Of a stretch of DNA of 64,000 nt, positions 26,326 to 36,079 are shown one piece after another. The stretch covers positions 2,232,001 to 2,296,000 of the forward strand of contig NZ_CP006568.1 in NCBI RefSeq assembly GCF_000517405.1, in the 5' to 3' direction. A model generated the notes under the pieces. That model saw only the letters and a list, made by a program, of their open reading frames with translations, did not search any database and had not been told where the DNA came from. Origin of the DNA: Candidatus Sodalis pierantonius str. SOPE (GTDB taxonomy: Bacteria; Pseudomonadota; Gammaproteobacteria; Enterobacterales; Enterobacteriaceae). Both the position numbers and the translations under genes were made by a program. Position 1 is the stretch's first letter. Each line of letters opens with the position of its first letter.

Positions 26326-27351
26326 ATGAAAAAGAAAAGGCTTCTCATCATCCTGCCGCTGGTGCTGGTAGCGCTGGCCGTCGGCTGCCTGTTGCGGATC
26401 AAACATTTTGCCGCTGAGCCATTGATCCTCAAGCAGGAAACAATTTTTACCTTGCCGGCCGGAACCGGTCGCGACGGTCTGCAACAGTTGCTGCGTCGAC
26501 AGCATTTGGCGCGACATCTCGGCTGGCTGCCGTGGCTGATGGAGCTGGAGCCATCGTTGGCGCCGGTCAAGGCCGGCACCTATCGGCTGAAGCCGGGAAT
26601 GACGGTGCGCGATCTGCTGCAACTGCTGGTCAGCGGCAAAGAGGCGCAGTTTTCCATCCGTTTTATTGAAGGATCAACGCTGAAAGAGTGGCTGGGCATT
26701 CTCGGACGGGCGCCGTATATGAAACACGATCTGCAGGGCGCCACCGCGCAGACGCTGGGCGCGAAACTCGGTGAGGCGGCGGATAGCGTGCTGGAGGGGC
26801 AGTTTTATCCCGACACCTATCTTTATACCGCCAATACTCCCGAAAGCGCGATTCTCAAGCGCGCGCGCCAGCGCATGAATACTACCCTGGCGCAGATCTG
26901 GCAGGGACGGGCCGAGGGCCTGCCGTACAAGACGCAGCAGGCGCTGTTGACCATGGCATCCATCGTTGAGAAAGAGACCGGGGTGAAAGAGGAGCGCGCG
27001 CGCGTTGCGTCGGTGTTTATTAACCGGCTGCGTATCGGCATGAAACTGCAAACCGACCCGACGGTTATCTACGGTATGGGCGAAAATTATCGCGGCAGTA
27101 TTACGCGGCAGAATTTAACGATGCCGACGCCGTATAATACCTATATCATTACCGGGCTGCCGCCGACGCCGATTGCGATGCCCGGCCAGGCTTCACTGGA
27201 GGCGGCTGCGCACCCAGTGAAAAGCGTCTACCTCTATTTCGTCGCCGACGGGAGCGGTGGTCATGTGTTTACCACCAATTTGGCGAGCCATAACCAGGCG
27301 GTACAGCACTATCGCCAGCGGCAGAACGCAAAGGAAAATCATGAACAGTAA
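26326..27351 (+). CDS. mltG: Endolytic murein transglycosylase MltG
   Basis: 341 residues from MKKKRLLIILPLVLVALAVG, a single N-terminal membrane anchor. It has a LysM-like part and the YceG catalytic domain with Glu in TMASIVEKETGVKEER and the downstream NRLRIGMKLQTDPTVIYGMG. MltG cuts nascent glycan strands at the inner-membrane face. The start could alternatively be a GTG four codons earlier. It overlaps tmk by 11 bases. Intact. Confidence 0.94.
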   Translation: MKKKRLLIILPLVLVALAVGCLLRIKHFAAEPLILKQETIFTLPAGTGRDGLQQLLRRQHLARHLGWLPWLMELEPSLAPVKAGTYRLKPGMTVRDLLQLLVSGKEAQFSIRFIEGSTLKEWLGILGRAPYMKHDLQGATAQTLGAKLGEAADSVLEGQFYPDTYLYTANTPESAILKRARQRMNTTLAQIWQGRAEGLPYKTQQALLTMASIVEKETGVKEERARVASVFINRLRIGMKLQTDPTVIYGMGENYRGSITRQNLTMPTPYNTYIITGLPPTPIAMPGQASLEAAAHPVKSVYLYFVADGSGGHVFTTNLASHNQAVQHYRQRQNAKENHEQ

Positions 27352-27979
27352 ATTCATCGTGATCGAGGGGCTGGAAGGCGCCGGCAAAACCAGCGCGATT
27401 GCCGAGGTGGTCGACGTTCTGCGTCAGCAGGGGATTCGCGATGTGGTATTTACCCGCGAACCGGGCGGTACGCCGCTGGCGGAGGCGCTGCGCACGCTGA
27501 TTAAAGACGGCGTGGGCGATGAGCCCGTCACCGACCGTGCGGAATTGCTGATGCTTTATGCCGCGCGGGTACAGCTGGTGGAAGGGGTTATCAAGCCGGC
27601 GCTGGCCCGGGGCGCCTGGGTGGTGGGCGACCGCCACGATCTCTCGTCCCAGGCCTATCAGGGCGGCGGACGCGGCATGGATACGCGCCTGTTGCAAACG
27701 CTGCGCGATGCGGTACTGGGCGAGTTCCGCCCCGACCTGACGCTGTATCTGGACATTCCGCCGGCGCTGGGTCTGGCCCGCGCCCGCGCCCGCGGCGAGC
27801 TGGATCGGATCGAAGTGGAGTCGCTGGCGTTTTTCGAGCGCACCCGCGCCCGTTATCAGGCGCTGGCGGCGGACGCGCGTATCGTGACCATTGACGCCAG
27901 CCAGCCGCTCGCCGCGGTGAGCGCCGCGATCCACGCCCGCCTGACGCAATGGCTACGCGCGCAGGTGCCGTCGCCATGA
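27341..27979 (+). CDS. tmk: Thymidylate kinase
   Basis: 212 residues from MNSKFIVIEGLEGAGKTSAI. It has a P-loop (GLEGAGKTS), the DR(Y/H) motif in WVVGDRHDLSSQAYQGGGR and a lid region ARARARGELDRIE. It phosphorylates dTMP to dTDP. It overlaps both neighbours (mltG by 11 bases, holB by 4, ATGA), implying coupled translation. Intact. Confidence 0.96.
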   Translation: MNSKFIVIEGLEGAGKTSAIAEVVDVLRQQGIRDVVFTREPGGTPLAEALRTLIKDGVGDEPVTDRAELLMLYAARVQLVEGVIKPALARGAWVVGDRHDLSSQAYQGGGRGMDTRLLQTLRDAVLGEFRPDLTLYLDIPPALGLARARARGELDRIEVESLAFFERTRARYQALAADARIVTIDASQPLAAVSAAIHARLTQWLRAQVPSP

Positions 27980-28971
27980 AATGGTATCCCTGGCTCAACG
28001 CCCCCTACCGACAAATCCTGTCTCGTTATCAGCAGGGGCGCGGGCATCACGCCCTGCTGCTGCATAGCCAGCCCGGCAACGGCGAGGCGTCGCTGTGCTA
28101 CGCCCTCAGCCGCTGGCTCATGTGCCGGCAGCCGGACGGTAGCAAAAGCTGCGGGGTCTGTCACAGCTGCCGGCTGATGATGGCCGGCAATCATCCCGAC
28201 TTTTATCAACCGGAGCCGGAAAAGGGGCGACAGACTCTGGGGGTGGACAGTATCCGCGCCATTATCGATAGCGTCTATGGCCGCGCCCGCCAGGGGGGTG
28301 TGAAAGTGGTCTGGCTGCCCCACGCCGAGCAACTCACCGAGCAGGCGGCCAACGCATTGTTGAAAACCCTGGAAGAGCCGCCGGAGGACACCTATTTTCT
28401 GCTGGTCTGTGAAACGCCGGCGCGTCTGTTGCCCACGCTGAGAAGCCGATGCCTCTATTGGCCACTGCCGGCCCCGAATGAGGCGCTGGGCCTGCGCTGG
28501 TTACGACAGGCGGGTTTTGACGACTCACTGTCCGCTTGCACCGCGCTGCGCCTGTGCGCTAACGCGCCGCTGGCGGCGGAAGCGTTACTTCAGCCGGCGC
28601 GCTGGCAGGCGCGGCTGGCGCTGTGCGAGGCGTTGCAGGATGCGCTGACCAACGGCGATTTTCTGGCGCTGTTGCCGGCGCTGTATCGGGATAAAGACGA
28701 CGATCCGCTGCATTGGCTGCTTAGCCTGCTGACCGATGCGTTGAAGTGGCAGCAGGGCGCGCAGGAATTTCTGGTCAACGCCGACAGGACGTCGCTGGTT
28801 ACCGCGCTGGCGGCGCGCTGGCCGGCCGGCGTACTGCACGCGCAGTGGCAACAGTGGTTGCTATGTTTGCGCCAGTGCCAGGAGATAAGCGGCGTTAATC
28901 GCGAATTATTGCTGACCCACCATTTGCTTAATTGGAAGCAGGGCGTTGCCCATACCTATGCTTCCCAGTGA
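27976..28971 (+). CDS. holB: DNA polymerase III delta' subunit
   Basis: 331 residues from MKWYPWLNAPYRQIL. It has a zinc-binding module (CGVCHSCRLM plus CRQ upstream), the sensor-like region VWLPHAEQLTEQAANALLKT and LEEPPEDTYFLLVCE. Like other delta' subunits it lacks a functional P-loop (SQPGNGEASL). It is part of the clamp loader that places the beta clamp on DNA. Intact. Confidence 0.95.
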   Translation: MKWYPWLNAPYRQILSRYQQGRGHHALLLHSQPGNGEASLCYALSRWLMCRQPDGSKSCGVCHSCRLMMAGNHPDFYQPEPEKGRQTLGVDSIRAIIDSVYGRARQGGVKVVWLPHAEQLTEQAANALLKTLEEPPEDTYFLLVCETPARLLPTLRSRCLYWPLPAPNEALGLRWLRQAGFDDSLSACTALRLCANAPLAAEALLQPARWQARLALCEALQDALTNGDFLALLPALYRDKDDDPLHWLLSLLTDALKWQQGAQEFLVNADRTSLVTALAARWPAGVLHAQWQQWLLCLRQCQEISGVNRELLLTHHLLNWKQGVAHTYASQ

Positions 28972-28990
28972 TCTAGGATAAGGTTGAACT

Positions 28991-29788
28991 ATGTTTTTAG
29001 TGGATTCCCATTGCCATCTTGATGGCCTGGATTACCAAGCGCTGCATCGGGATGTGGCGGATGTCGCGGCCAAGGCGCGCGCGCGCGACGTGAAACTGAT
29101 GCTGGCGGTCTGTACCACATTGCCGGGCTTTCACGCCATGACGGCTATGATCGGCCGTCGCGATGATGTGCTGTTTTCCTGCGGTATCCATCCCCTGAAT
29201 CTTGATGAACCTTACGATTTCGCCGAGCTGCGGCGTCTGGCGGCGGGTGAGGGCGTGGTGGCGCTCGGCGAAACTGGTCTGGATTACTATTACCAGCAGG
29301 ATAACAAGGCGCAGCAGCAGGCGGTGTTCCGCGAACATATTCGCGTGGGACGCGCGCTGAATAAACCGGTCATCGTACATACGCGCAGCGCCCGTGAAGA
29401 CACCCTGGCCATCTTGCGCGAGGAGCAGGCCAGTGATTGCGGCGGCGTGCTTCACTGCTTTACCGAAGATCAGGCGACCGCCAAGGCGTTACTGGATATG
29501 GGTTTCTACATCTCTTTCTCCGGTATTGTCACTTTCCGCAATGCAGAAGCGCTGCGCGAGGCGGCGCGCTATGTTCCTCTCGACCTCCTTCTGGTGGAGA
29601 CGGATTCCCCCTACCTGGCCCCGGTACCTTATCGCGGCAAGGAAAACCAGCCGGCTTATGTGCGCGATGTGGCGGAGTTTATGGCGGCGCTGAAGGGCGT
29701 CTCTCTGACGCAATTGGCTGCCGCCACCACCGATAATTTCAGCCGCCTGTTTCACGTGGAGATGCAGCGCTACCTCGACGCCAACTGA
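28991..29788 (+). CDS. ycfH: TatD-family metal-dependent hydrolase YcfH
   Basis: 265 residues (MFLVDSHCHLDGLDYQ). The HxH motif (SHCHLD), a Glu in GETGLDYYY, His in VIVHTRSA, HCF and Asp in LLVETDSPYLAPVPYRGKEN are the metal ligands of the TatD group. Probable metal-dependent nuclease or hydrolase; substrate unproven. Follows holB as in E. coli. Intact. Confidence 0.93.
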   Translation: MFLVDSHCHLDGLDYQALHRDVADVAAKARARDVKLMLAVCTTLPGFHAMTAMIGRRDDVLFSCGIHPLNLDEPYDFAELRRLAAGEGVVALGETGLDYYYQQDNKAQQQAVFREHIRVGRALNKPVIVHTRSAREDTLAILREEQASDCGGVLHCFTEDQATAKALLDMGFYISFSGIVTFRNAEALREAARYVPLDLLLVETDSPYLAPVPYRGKENQPAYVRDVAEFMAALKGVSLTQLAAATTDNFSRLFHVEMQRYLDAN

Positions 29789-30115
29789 TGTAAGTCAATA
29801 TCATCATTATTATACTCGAAATAAACTTCAAATAGTGTTACTCTTACGTTACGCGATTGCGGGCGCGCGGGCCAGGCAGATGATGTACGGCTGCCCGCCG
29901 CTGTTTCCATGCCCGCTGTGTTGTGACCGTTTTTCCTAAGCCAGGCGGGAAACGCTGACGCGGGCGGCGCGCGCTCTTCTTCAAGATGACAACGCCGATA
30001 AAGCCCGCGCCCTTTTTTATGCAAGGCGGCGACGCCAATTAACAGAAACCGCCGCCGGTCTGACCTGGCGTGGACTTTGATGCAGCAGTATTTTTGAGTC
30101 AGGGGTAAAAACACC
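29789..30115 (+). promoter_or_regulatory. ptsG upstream region
   Basis: 327 bases without a gene, AT-rich at the start and GC-rich in the middle. AGGGGT near 30102 is the likely ptsG ribosome-binding site. No clear match to the E. coli ptsG leader that pairs with SgrS was seen, so conservation of that control cannot be claimed. Confidence 0.45.
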
Positions 30116-31552
30116 ATGTTACAAAATATATTCGCCCACCTGCAGAAAATCGGCAAGTCGCTGATGCTGCCGGTTTCCGTCTTGCCCGTTGCCGGTATTT
30201 TGCTGGGGGTGGGTTCCGCGGCGTTCAGCTGGCTGCCGGCGGTGGTCTCCGACGTCATGGCGGAGGCGGGGGGCTCGGTTTTTGCCAATATGCCGCTGAT
30301 ATTCGCGGTCGGCGTGGCGCTGGGGTTTACTCATAACGACGGCGTGGCGGCGTTGGCGGCGGTGGTGGCGTACGGGATTATGGTCAAAACTATCGCCGTG
30401 GTCGCGCCGCTCATTTTGCATCTCTCTGCCGGCGACGTTGTCGCCAAACATCTGGCGGATACGGGGGTTCTGGGTGGCACTATCGCCGGCGCCATCGCCG
30501 CGTCGATGTTTAACCGCTTCTACCGTATCACGCTGCCGGAATATTTAGGTTTCTTCGCCGGTAAGCGCTTCGTACCGATTATCTCCGGCCTGCTGGCGAT
30601 TGTGTTCGGCGTGGTGCTGTCGTTTATTTGGCCGCCGATTGGCGCCGCTATCCAGGAGTTCTCACACTGGGCCGCCTATCAGAATCCGATGGTGGCATTC
30701 GGTATTTACGGGGTGGTGGAGCGGGCGTTGGTACCGTTTGGCCTGCACCACATCTGGAATGTACCCTTCCAGATGCTGGTGGGGGAATTCTCCAACGCCG
30801 CCGGTCAAGTCTTTCATGGCGATATTCCACGCTATATGGCGGGGGATCCTACCGCGGGCAAGCTATCGGGTGGTTTCCTGTTTAAAATGTACGGTCTGCC
30901 CGCCGCCGCTATCGCCATTTGGCACGCCGCCCGGCCGGAAAACCGCGCCCGGGTCGGCGGTATGATGATTTCCGCCGCGCTGACCGCCTTTTTGACCGGT
31001 ATCACCGAGCCTATCGAATTTTCCTTTATGTTCGTGGCGCCGCTGCTGTATGTCATTCATGCCATATTGGCGGGGCTGGCGTTTCCGCTGTGTATTCTGC
31101 TCGGCATGCGTGACGGCACCAGTTTCTCTCATGGGCTGATTGATTTTGTGGTGCTAAGCGGCAACAGCAGTCGCATCTGGCTGTTCCCCCTGGTGGGCAT
31201 CGCCTATGGTCTGGTGTATTACAGCCTGTTCCGTCTGCTGATCGTCAAGCTGAATTTAAATACGCCGGGGCGCGATGTCGCGGCCGTCGAGGCGCTGTCA
31301 ACGGGCGGCAGTGAACGGGCCGCGGCGCTGGTGGCGGCGTTTGGCGGCAAAACCAACATCACCAGTCTTGACGCCTGTATCACCCGGCTGCGCATCAGCG
31401 TGGCGGATGTGGCGAAAGTCGATCAGACCAGACTGAAGCAGCTGGGTGCCCGCGGTGTGGTAGTGGTGGGTGCCGGCGTACAGGCGATTTTCGGTACCCA
31501 ATCCGATAATTTGAAAACCGAAATGGATGACTACCTGCGTCAAACGGTATGA
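30116..31552 (+). CDS. ptsG: Glucose-specific PTS enzyme IICB
   Basis: 478 residues (MLQNIFAHLQKIGKSLMLPV). An N-terminal IIC membrane channel of about ten segments (with GITEPIEFSFMFVAPLLY, the sugar-binding loop) is followed by a linker and a C-terminal IIB domain. The phosphorylated Cys is in NITSLDACITRLRISV. It imports and phosphorylates glucose with HPr and EIIA-Glc. It is the last native gene before prophage sequence; fhuE and hinT, which follow in E. coli, are absent. Intact. Confidence 0.96.
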   Translation: MLQNIFAHLQKIGKSLMLPVSVLPVAGILLGVGSAAFSWLPAVVSDVMAEAGGSVFANMPLIFAVGVALGFTHNDGVAALAAVVAYGIMVKTIAVVAPLILHLSAGDVVAKHLADTGVLGGTIAGAIAASMFNRFYRITLPEYLGFFAGKRFVPIISGLLAIVFGVVLSFIWPPIGAAIQEFSHWAAYQNPMVAFGIYGVVERALVPFGLHHIWNVPFQMLVGEFSNAAGQVFHGDIPRYMAGDPTAGKLSGGFLFKMYGLPAAAIAIWHAARPENRARVGGMMISAALTAFLTGITEPIEFSFMFVAPLLYVIHAILAGLAFPLCILLGMRDGTSFSHGLIDFVVLSGNSSRIWLFPLVGIAYGLVYYSLFRLLIVKLNLNTPGRDVAAVEALSTGGSERAAALVAAFGGKTNITSLDACITRLRISVADVAKVDQTRLKQLGARGVVVVGAGVQAIFGTQSDNLKTEMDDYLRQTV

Positions 31553-31695
31553 CCGCCCCCTGGCTGGTGGGGCGGGCATGGCGCGCGGTGTGCTTACGCG
31601 GGGCATGCAGGCGGTGACGTGTCACTCTGTCCGCGGTGAAGCGCAGTGGGTCACCGCGTTAGCGCGGCGGCAGATTTTATGCGACGCAGGGAGGC

Positions 31696-31833
31696 ATGAC
31701 CTTTATTGCCGACCACAGCCAGGAAACCGGCCATGCGGATGTGTTTTTTGCCCTTTCACACGCGGCGGATAATGAACCGCTGAACTACGAAAATTCCCGC
31801 CGATCCATCTGGAAAATGAGTCAACACTCATGA
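31696..31833 (+). CDS. Small unrecognised ORF before portal gene
   Basis: 45 codons (MTFIADHSQETGHADVFFAL…), preceded by GGGAGG. Its stop overlaps the portal start by four bases (ATGA). It could be an intact small phage gene or the tail of a longer lost gene. No family recognised. The ~140 bases between ptsG and this frame contain nothing identifiable and no IS end. Confidence 0.4.
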   Translation: MTFIADHSQETGHADVFFALSHAADNEPLNYENSRRSIWKMSQHS

Positions 31834-32890
31834 AAAAACGTCAATCCCGCCGTCAGGCGGCGCGCAACAGTGGCAAGGTCGCCGTCAGCCGTCAGCGGAA
31901 CATGAGCATGATCAAGACCGGCACCCTGGGCAATCCTGAACCGGTACTGACCACAGGTACTGATTACCGCGATATCTGGTACGACAACGCGGTCGATCAC
32001 TATTCACTGCCCATTGACCGGCTGGCGCTGGCGCAGCTGGTAAACCTCAACGGCCAGCACGGAGGGGTGCTCTATGCCCGGCGCAATATGGTGGCCGCCG
32101 ATTATCGGTGCGGCGGCCTGAGCCACGAGCAGCTGAAGGCCGGCATGTTTGATTACCTGACCTTTGGCGATCTGGCCATCCTGAAAGTGCGCAACGGCTG
32201 GGGCGAAGTGATCGCCCTGGCTCCGCTGCCCTAGCTCTATCTGCGTCTGCGCAAAAGCGGCGAATTCCTGATATTGCAACAGGGCGAGCCGCTAGTTTAC
32301 ACCCGCCAGAAGACGTCATTTTTCTGCAACAGTACGATCCGCAGCAGCAGATTTACGGTCTGCCGGACTATATCGGCGGGATCCACTCGGCGCTACTTAA
32401 CAGCGAGGCCACTATTTTTCGGCGTCTCTACTACCATAACGGCGCGCATACGGGCGGCATCATTTACACCAATGATCCGAACCTCAGTCCTGAAATGGAA
32501 GAGCAAATCATGGAATGCGTTGAGCAGGGAAAAGGGGTCGGAAATTTTAAAACGCTGTTTGTCAGTATTCCGAAGGGCGATCCCGAGGGCATCAAATTTA
32601 TTCCTATCGGCGATATCAGCGCCAAGGATGAGTTCAGCAATATCAAGAATATCAGCGCTCAGGATGTGTTAACCGCACACCGCTACCCGGCCGGGCTGGC
32701 GGGGATTATTCCCAGCAATGCCGCGGGCCTCGGCGACCCGGTCAAGGCGCGGGAAACCTACCGGCAGGACGAGGTGATCCCGCTTCAGCGCATACTACGG
32801 GATGCCGTCAATCATGACCCTGAGATCCCCGCGCATTTGCACCTGATGTTTGGTGAAGAGGCGGCAAAAACCGATACGGAAACGGCATAA
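31830..32890 (+). pseudogene. P2-type phage portal protein (gpQ), broken
   Basis: A ~350-codon portal gene. The start MKKRQSRRQAARNSGKVAVS is followed by GTDYRDIWYDNAVDHYSLPI, and the C-terminal part NISAQDVLTAHRYPAGLAGI is characteristic of the PBSX/P2 gpQ portal family. Two lesions are seen: a TAG at 32232-32234 inside ALAPLP-stop-LYLRLRKSGEF, and a one-base loss near 32305 that shifts VYTPPEDVIFLQQYD into another frame. The portal is the dodecameric DNA gate of the capsid. In P2 it lies at the start of the late genes next to the accessory-gene region. Confidence 0.9.
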
Positions 32891-32894
32891 AAAA

Positions 32895-32903
32895 TGGTAT
32901 AAT
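32895..32903 (+). promoter_or_regulatory. Extended -10 promoter of ogr-like gene
   Basis: TGGTATAAT fits an extended -10 (TGn-TATAAT), five bases after the portal stop and 28 before the ogr-like start. No convincing -35 is visible. Confidence 0.5.
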
Positions 32904-32930
32904 TCAGTGTCTTTTACAGTTTTTGGTGAG

Positions 32931-33203
32931 ATGAACATGCGCGTCATGAAACCCCGCTGCAAGGTCTGTGGCGCACCGGCCATCATAAAAAAAATCGTTC
33001 ATCATCATCCCGAACTGGATACGCTGTATTGTGCCTGTAATGACATGGAGTGCGGGCATACCTTTGTGCTCAATATCACCTTTTCCCACACACTGAGTCC
33101 CAGTGCCAAAACTGCCGACAAGCTGTTTAAAGCCGTGGTTGACGGCATGAATCCGCAACAGAGACAAATGGTGATGGAATTTCTTCAACAACCCACCGCT
33201 TGA
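32931..33203 (+). CDS. Ogr/Delta-like zinc-finger late activator
   Basis: 90 residues (MNMRVMKPRCKVCGAPAIIK). The Cys pattern CKVC…YCACNDMECGHTF is the zinc-binding motif of P2 Ogr and P4 Delta, which activate late phage promoters by contacting RNA polymerase. A start six bases downstream (MRVMKP) is possible. It seems intact beside a broken portal gene, so it no longer has obvious late operons here to drive. Confidence 0.88.
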   Translation: MNMRVMKPRCKVCGAPAIIKKIVHHHPELDTLYCACNDMECGHTFVLNITFSHTLSPSAKTADKLFKAVVDGMNPQQRQMVMEFLQQPTA

Positions 33204-33235
33204 ACTGAGAATGGCATGCCCAAAACGACGCTCCA

Positions 33236-34548
33236 TTATTTTTTATTCATCTCGATTAATGCTTGCTTGATTTTGTCAAGAGATTTTTTCGGCGTATAAA
33301 CGACCGGCTTGCTTCCACCACCACCTGACTTCAGCAAGAGGCCAGCCTCAAATAATTTTTCAAGGTTTTGCCTGGCCGCACTTTCAGAGATCCCGGCTTT
33401 CTTAGAAAAATCAGACACCAAAAAACGCGACTCAGGATCAATAATAATTTCATTAAAAATCATTATTTGAATATCAGATAGACGCGAAAGGAAGCCATGA
33501 TTAAAAAGCCAGCTATTAAATTCTCTCAACTTTAATGATGATTCTCTTACATGCTCCAGCGTTTCATTTACCGCGCGTTCAAATATTCTGCATTGATAAT
33601 CAACAAAATAAGTGACATCCAGATGATCGGTTTCAGTTTTCAAGTAAGCCTCACCGTACTGTATCGGTGCAACCTTTAATAATTTTGATATGGAAACATA
33701 TTTAAGCAATTCATAACCGTGCCGAAAAAGCTGCCAGTAACATAGTGCTCTGGCCACACGTCCATTTCCATCAAAAAAAGGATGAATGTACCCTAATGAA
33801 AAATGCATAATGCATGCTTTTATTACAGGGTGAATATAATGACTCGGTTTTACGTTTTCCTCATGTTGGATATTGATCCAATTCACAAAACTCCTCAATA
33901 ATTCCGGTAACAAAGCAGCTGAAGGAGGAACATGGATGATCTCGTCATCACGTCCCGCGACATAAACAGAATCATCGTCTCTGAGAGTGCCAGGACTGTA
34001 TTTATCGTCGTCAATCCCTTTGCATGCGGTTGCATGAAACTGCAATAATAATGGCAACGTCATGTCTTCATGGTGACTCTCCCATGTCAGTTGCATCAAA
34101 CGATGATTGCCCAATATCATCTGTTCGCCTTCACTGCGTGGTTCGCGCTTTTCCTCAAGCATTTGTTTCGCTACTGTCCGGTCCGGGTTGTCGAAGCGCC
34201 TTCAAGCTGGCTTGATGCAATACCTTTATCATGGGCAAACATGTGTAAAAATTACATCGATGCACTGACTTCCCGCGTTAATTCAGTTAGGGCGGCGCGA
34301 GTACAACGCCGATCAATGAGCGAGCAGGTTTTTTGCATACCCGGAAGTAGCATCAACAGCGGAACCGTGCCCGACCCCGTACCCAAGGCGGCAGATAACC
34401 CTTGAATAGGGCGTCTGGCATGCTCTCGGGCTAAGTTAATGAGTGACCAGATAGCCCGCCTTTTTTCTTCATTATCTGTTTTGTTACAAATATCATCCCA
34501 GTGCACATAACGCCCCTTATCATCCACAGGCGAGAGATAGTCGCTCAT
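33236..34548 (-). pseudogene. Fic-domain protein (putative AMPylase), frameshifted
   Basis: The intact C-terminal reading frame (33236-34162) carries the perfect Fic core HPFFDGNGRVARALCYWQL, then a winged-helix-like tail (LVSDFSKKAGISESAARQNL). Just upstream in another frame is ASSQLEGASTTRT, the inhibitory-helix signature (S/T-x-x-x-E-G). It is separated from VAKQMLEEKREPRSEGEQMI by about five extra bases (~34180). Further upstream MSDYLSPVDDKGRYVHWDDI matches the usual Fic N-terminal region, again in a different frame. It therefore has at least two lesions. The gene is cargo lying between phage replication gene A and ogr/portal. Confidence 0.85.
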
Positions 34549-35024
34549 GACATCATCGAAACTGCACCTCAATATGCGCTGGCAGGGAAGGATTGCTTTT
34601 ATCAGCGTGGTGCTGTGTGGGGCTTTTTTCATATCTCCCTCTTCTCTCTCATATATCTGGAAATATGTTAGCAATATAACACCGCTTATGTCCATTTATG
34701 GCATTCTTTTCCCCCGCCACGTAATAACATTCTTCCTCCGGCACACCTGGCCGTACAGTTAAAGAGGCTTTGTTGAATAAATCGAACTTTTAGGTGACTG
34801 GCGGCTCTGATCACTACATTCGTTTCAACATCAGGTCTCCATGGCAAAGCAAAAGTTTAAAATCACCAACTGGCCCGCATATAACAATGCGCTCAGGCAG
34901 CGGGGGGACCTGACAGTATGGCTTGATGAGTCAGCCATTGCTGCATGGACTGAGAGTACACCACCTGAACATCGTGGCCGGCCGCTTCACTACACCGATA
35001 TGGCCATTACCACGGTTCTGATGA

Positions 35025-36079
35025 GGCTTTGTTGAATAAATCGAACTTTTAGGTGACTGGCGGCTCTGATCACTACATTCGTTTCAACATCAGGTCCCCA
35101 TGGCAAAGCAAAAGTTTAAAATCACCAACTGGCCCGCATATAACAATGCGCTCAGGCAGCGGGGGGACCTGACAGTATGGCTTGATGAGTCAGCCATTGC
35201 TGCATGGACTGAGAGTACACCACCTGAACATCGTGGCCGGCCGCTTCACTACACCGATATGGCCATTACCACGGTTCTGATGATAAAGCGCGTGTTTAAC
35301 CTTTCGCTCCGGGCGTTACAGGGTTTCGTTGACTCGATTTTTAAACTGATGGGGCTGTCGCTGCGCTGCCCAGATTACTCTCTGGTCAGCCGGCGAGCAA
35401 AAACCGTCGACATCAGCATAAAAACGCCAACCCGCGGCGAAATCTCACACCTGGTCATCGATGGCACCGGCCTGAAAATCTTCGGCGAAGGCGAATGGAA
35501 AGTCAGGCAGCATGGGGCTGAGAGGCGCAGAGTATGGCGCAAGCTTCATCTGGCAGTAGATAGCGCGACACATGAAATTATCTGTGCCGATTTATCGCTA
35601 AGCGGTACGACAGATGCGCAGGCGCTGCCCGGGCTGATTAACCAAACCCACCGGAAAATCAGGGAAGCGTCGGCTGACAGTGCTTACGATACGCGTTACT
35701 GTCATGATGCTCTGCTGAGGAAAAAAATAAAGCCGCTTATCCCACCGCGAAGTGGTGCGCAATATTGGCCAGCTCGATACCATGAGCGTAACCATGCGGT
35801 GGCAAATCAGCATCTGAGCGGCAATAACGATACCTGGAAAAAGAAAGTAGGTTATCACCGGCGTTCACTGGCTGAAACGGCCATGTTCCGGTTTAAAATA
35901 CTTCTGGGTGGTCATCTGAGTCTGCATGACTATGACGCGCAGGTAGGTGAGGCTATGGCAATGGTCAAAGCGCTTAACCGGATCACGTTGTTAGGAATGC
36001 CAAACAGCGTCCGCATCATGTAACAATCGCCCTGATAGGGAGGAAGTCGTCACAAATTTCGGATTTATTCAACAAAGCG
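35025..36079 (+). mobile_element. IS5-family full-length copy nested in another
   Basis: 1055 bp, GGCTTTGTTG to CAACAAAGCG, with 9-bp target duplication TTCTGATGA (35016-35024 and 36080-36088). Same orientation as the host copy. This is the cleanest demonstration in the window of element ends and duplication length. Confidence 0.98.
35100..36023 (+). CDS. IS5-family transposase (intact, 307 aa)
   Basis: Differs from the 10876 copy by at most a few residues. All three catalytic acidic residues are present. Confidence 0.96.
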   Translation: MAKQKFKITNWPAYNNALRQRGDLTVWLDESAIAAWTESTPPEHRGRPLHYTDMAITTVLMIKRVFNLSLRALQGFVDSIFKLMGLSLRCPDYSLVSRRAKTVDISIKTPTRGEISHLVIDGTGLKIFGEGEWKVRQHGAERRRVWRKLHLAVDSATHEIICADLSLSGTTDAQALPGLINQTHRKIREASADSAYDTRYCHDALLRKKIKPLIPPRSGAQYWPARYHERNHAVANQHLSGNNDTWKKKVGYHRRSLAETAMFRFKILLGGHLSLHDYDAQVGEAMAMVKALNRITLLGMPNSVRIM

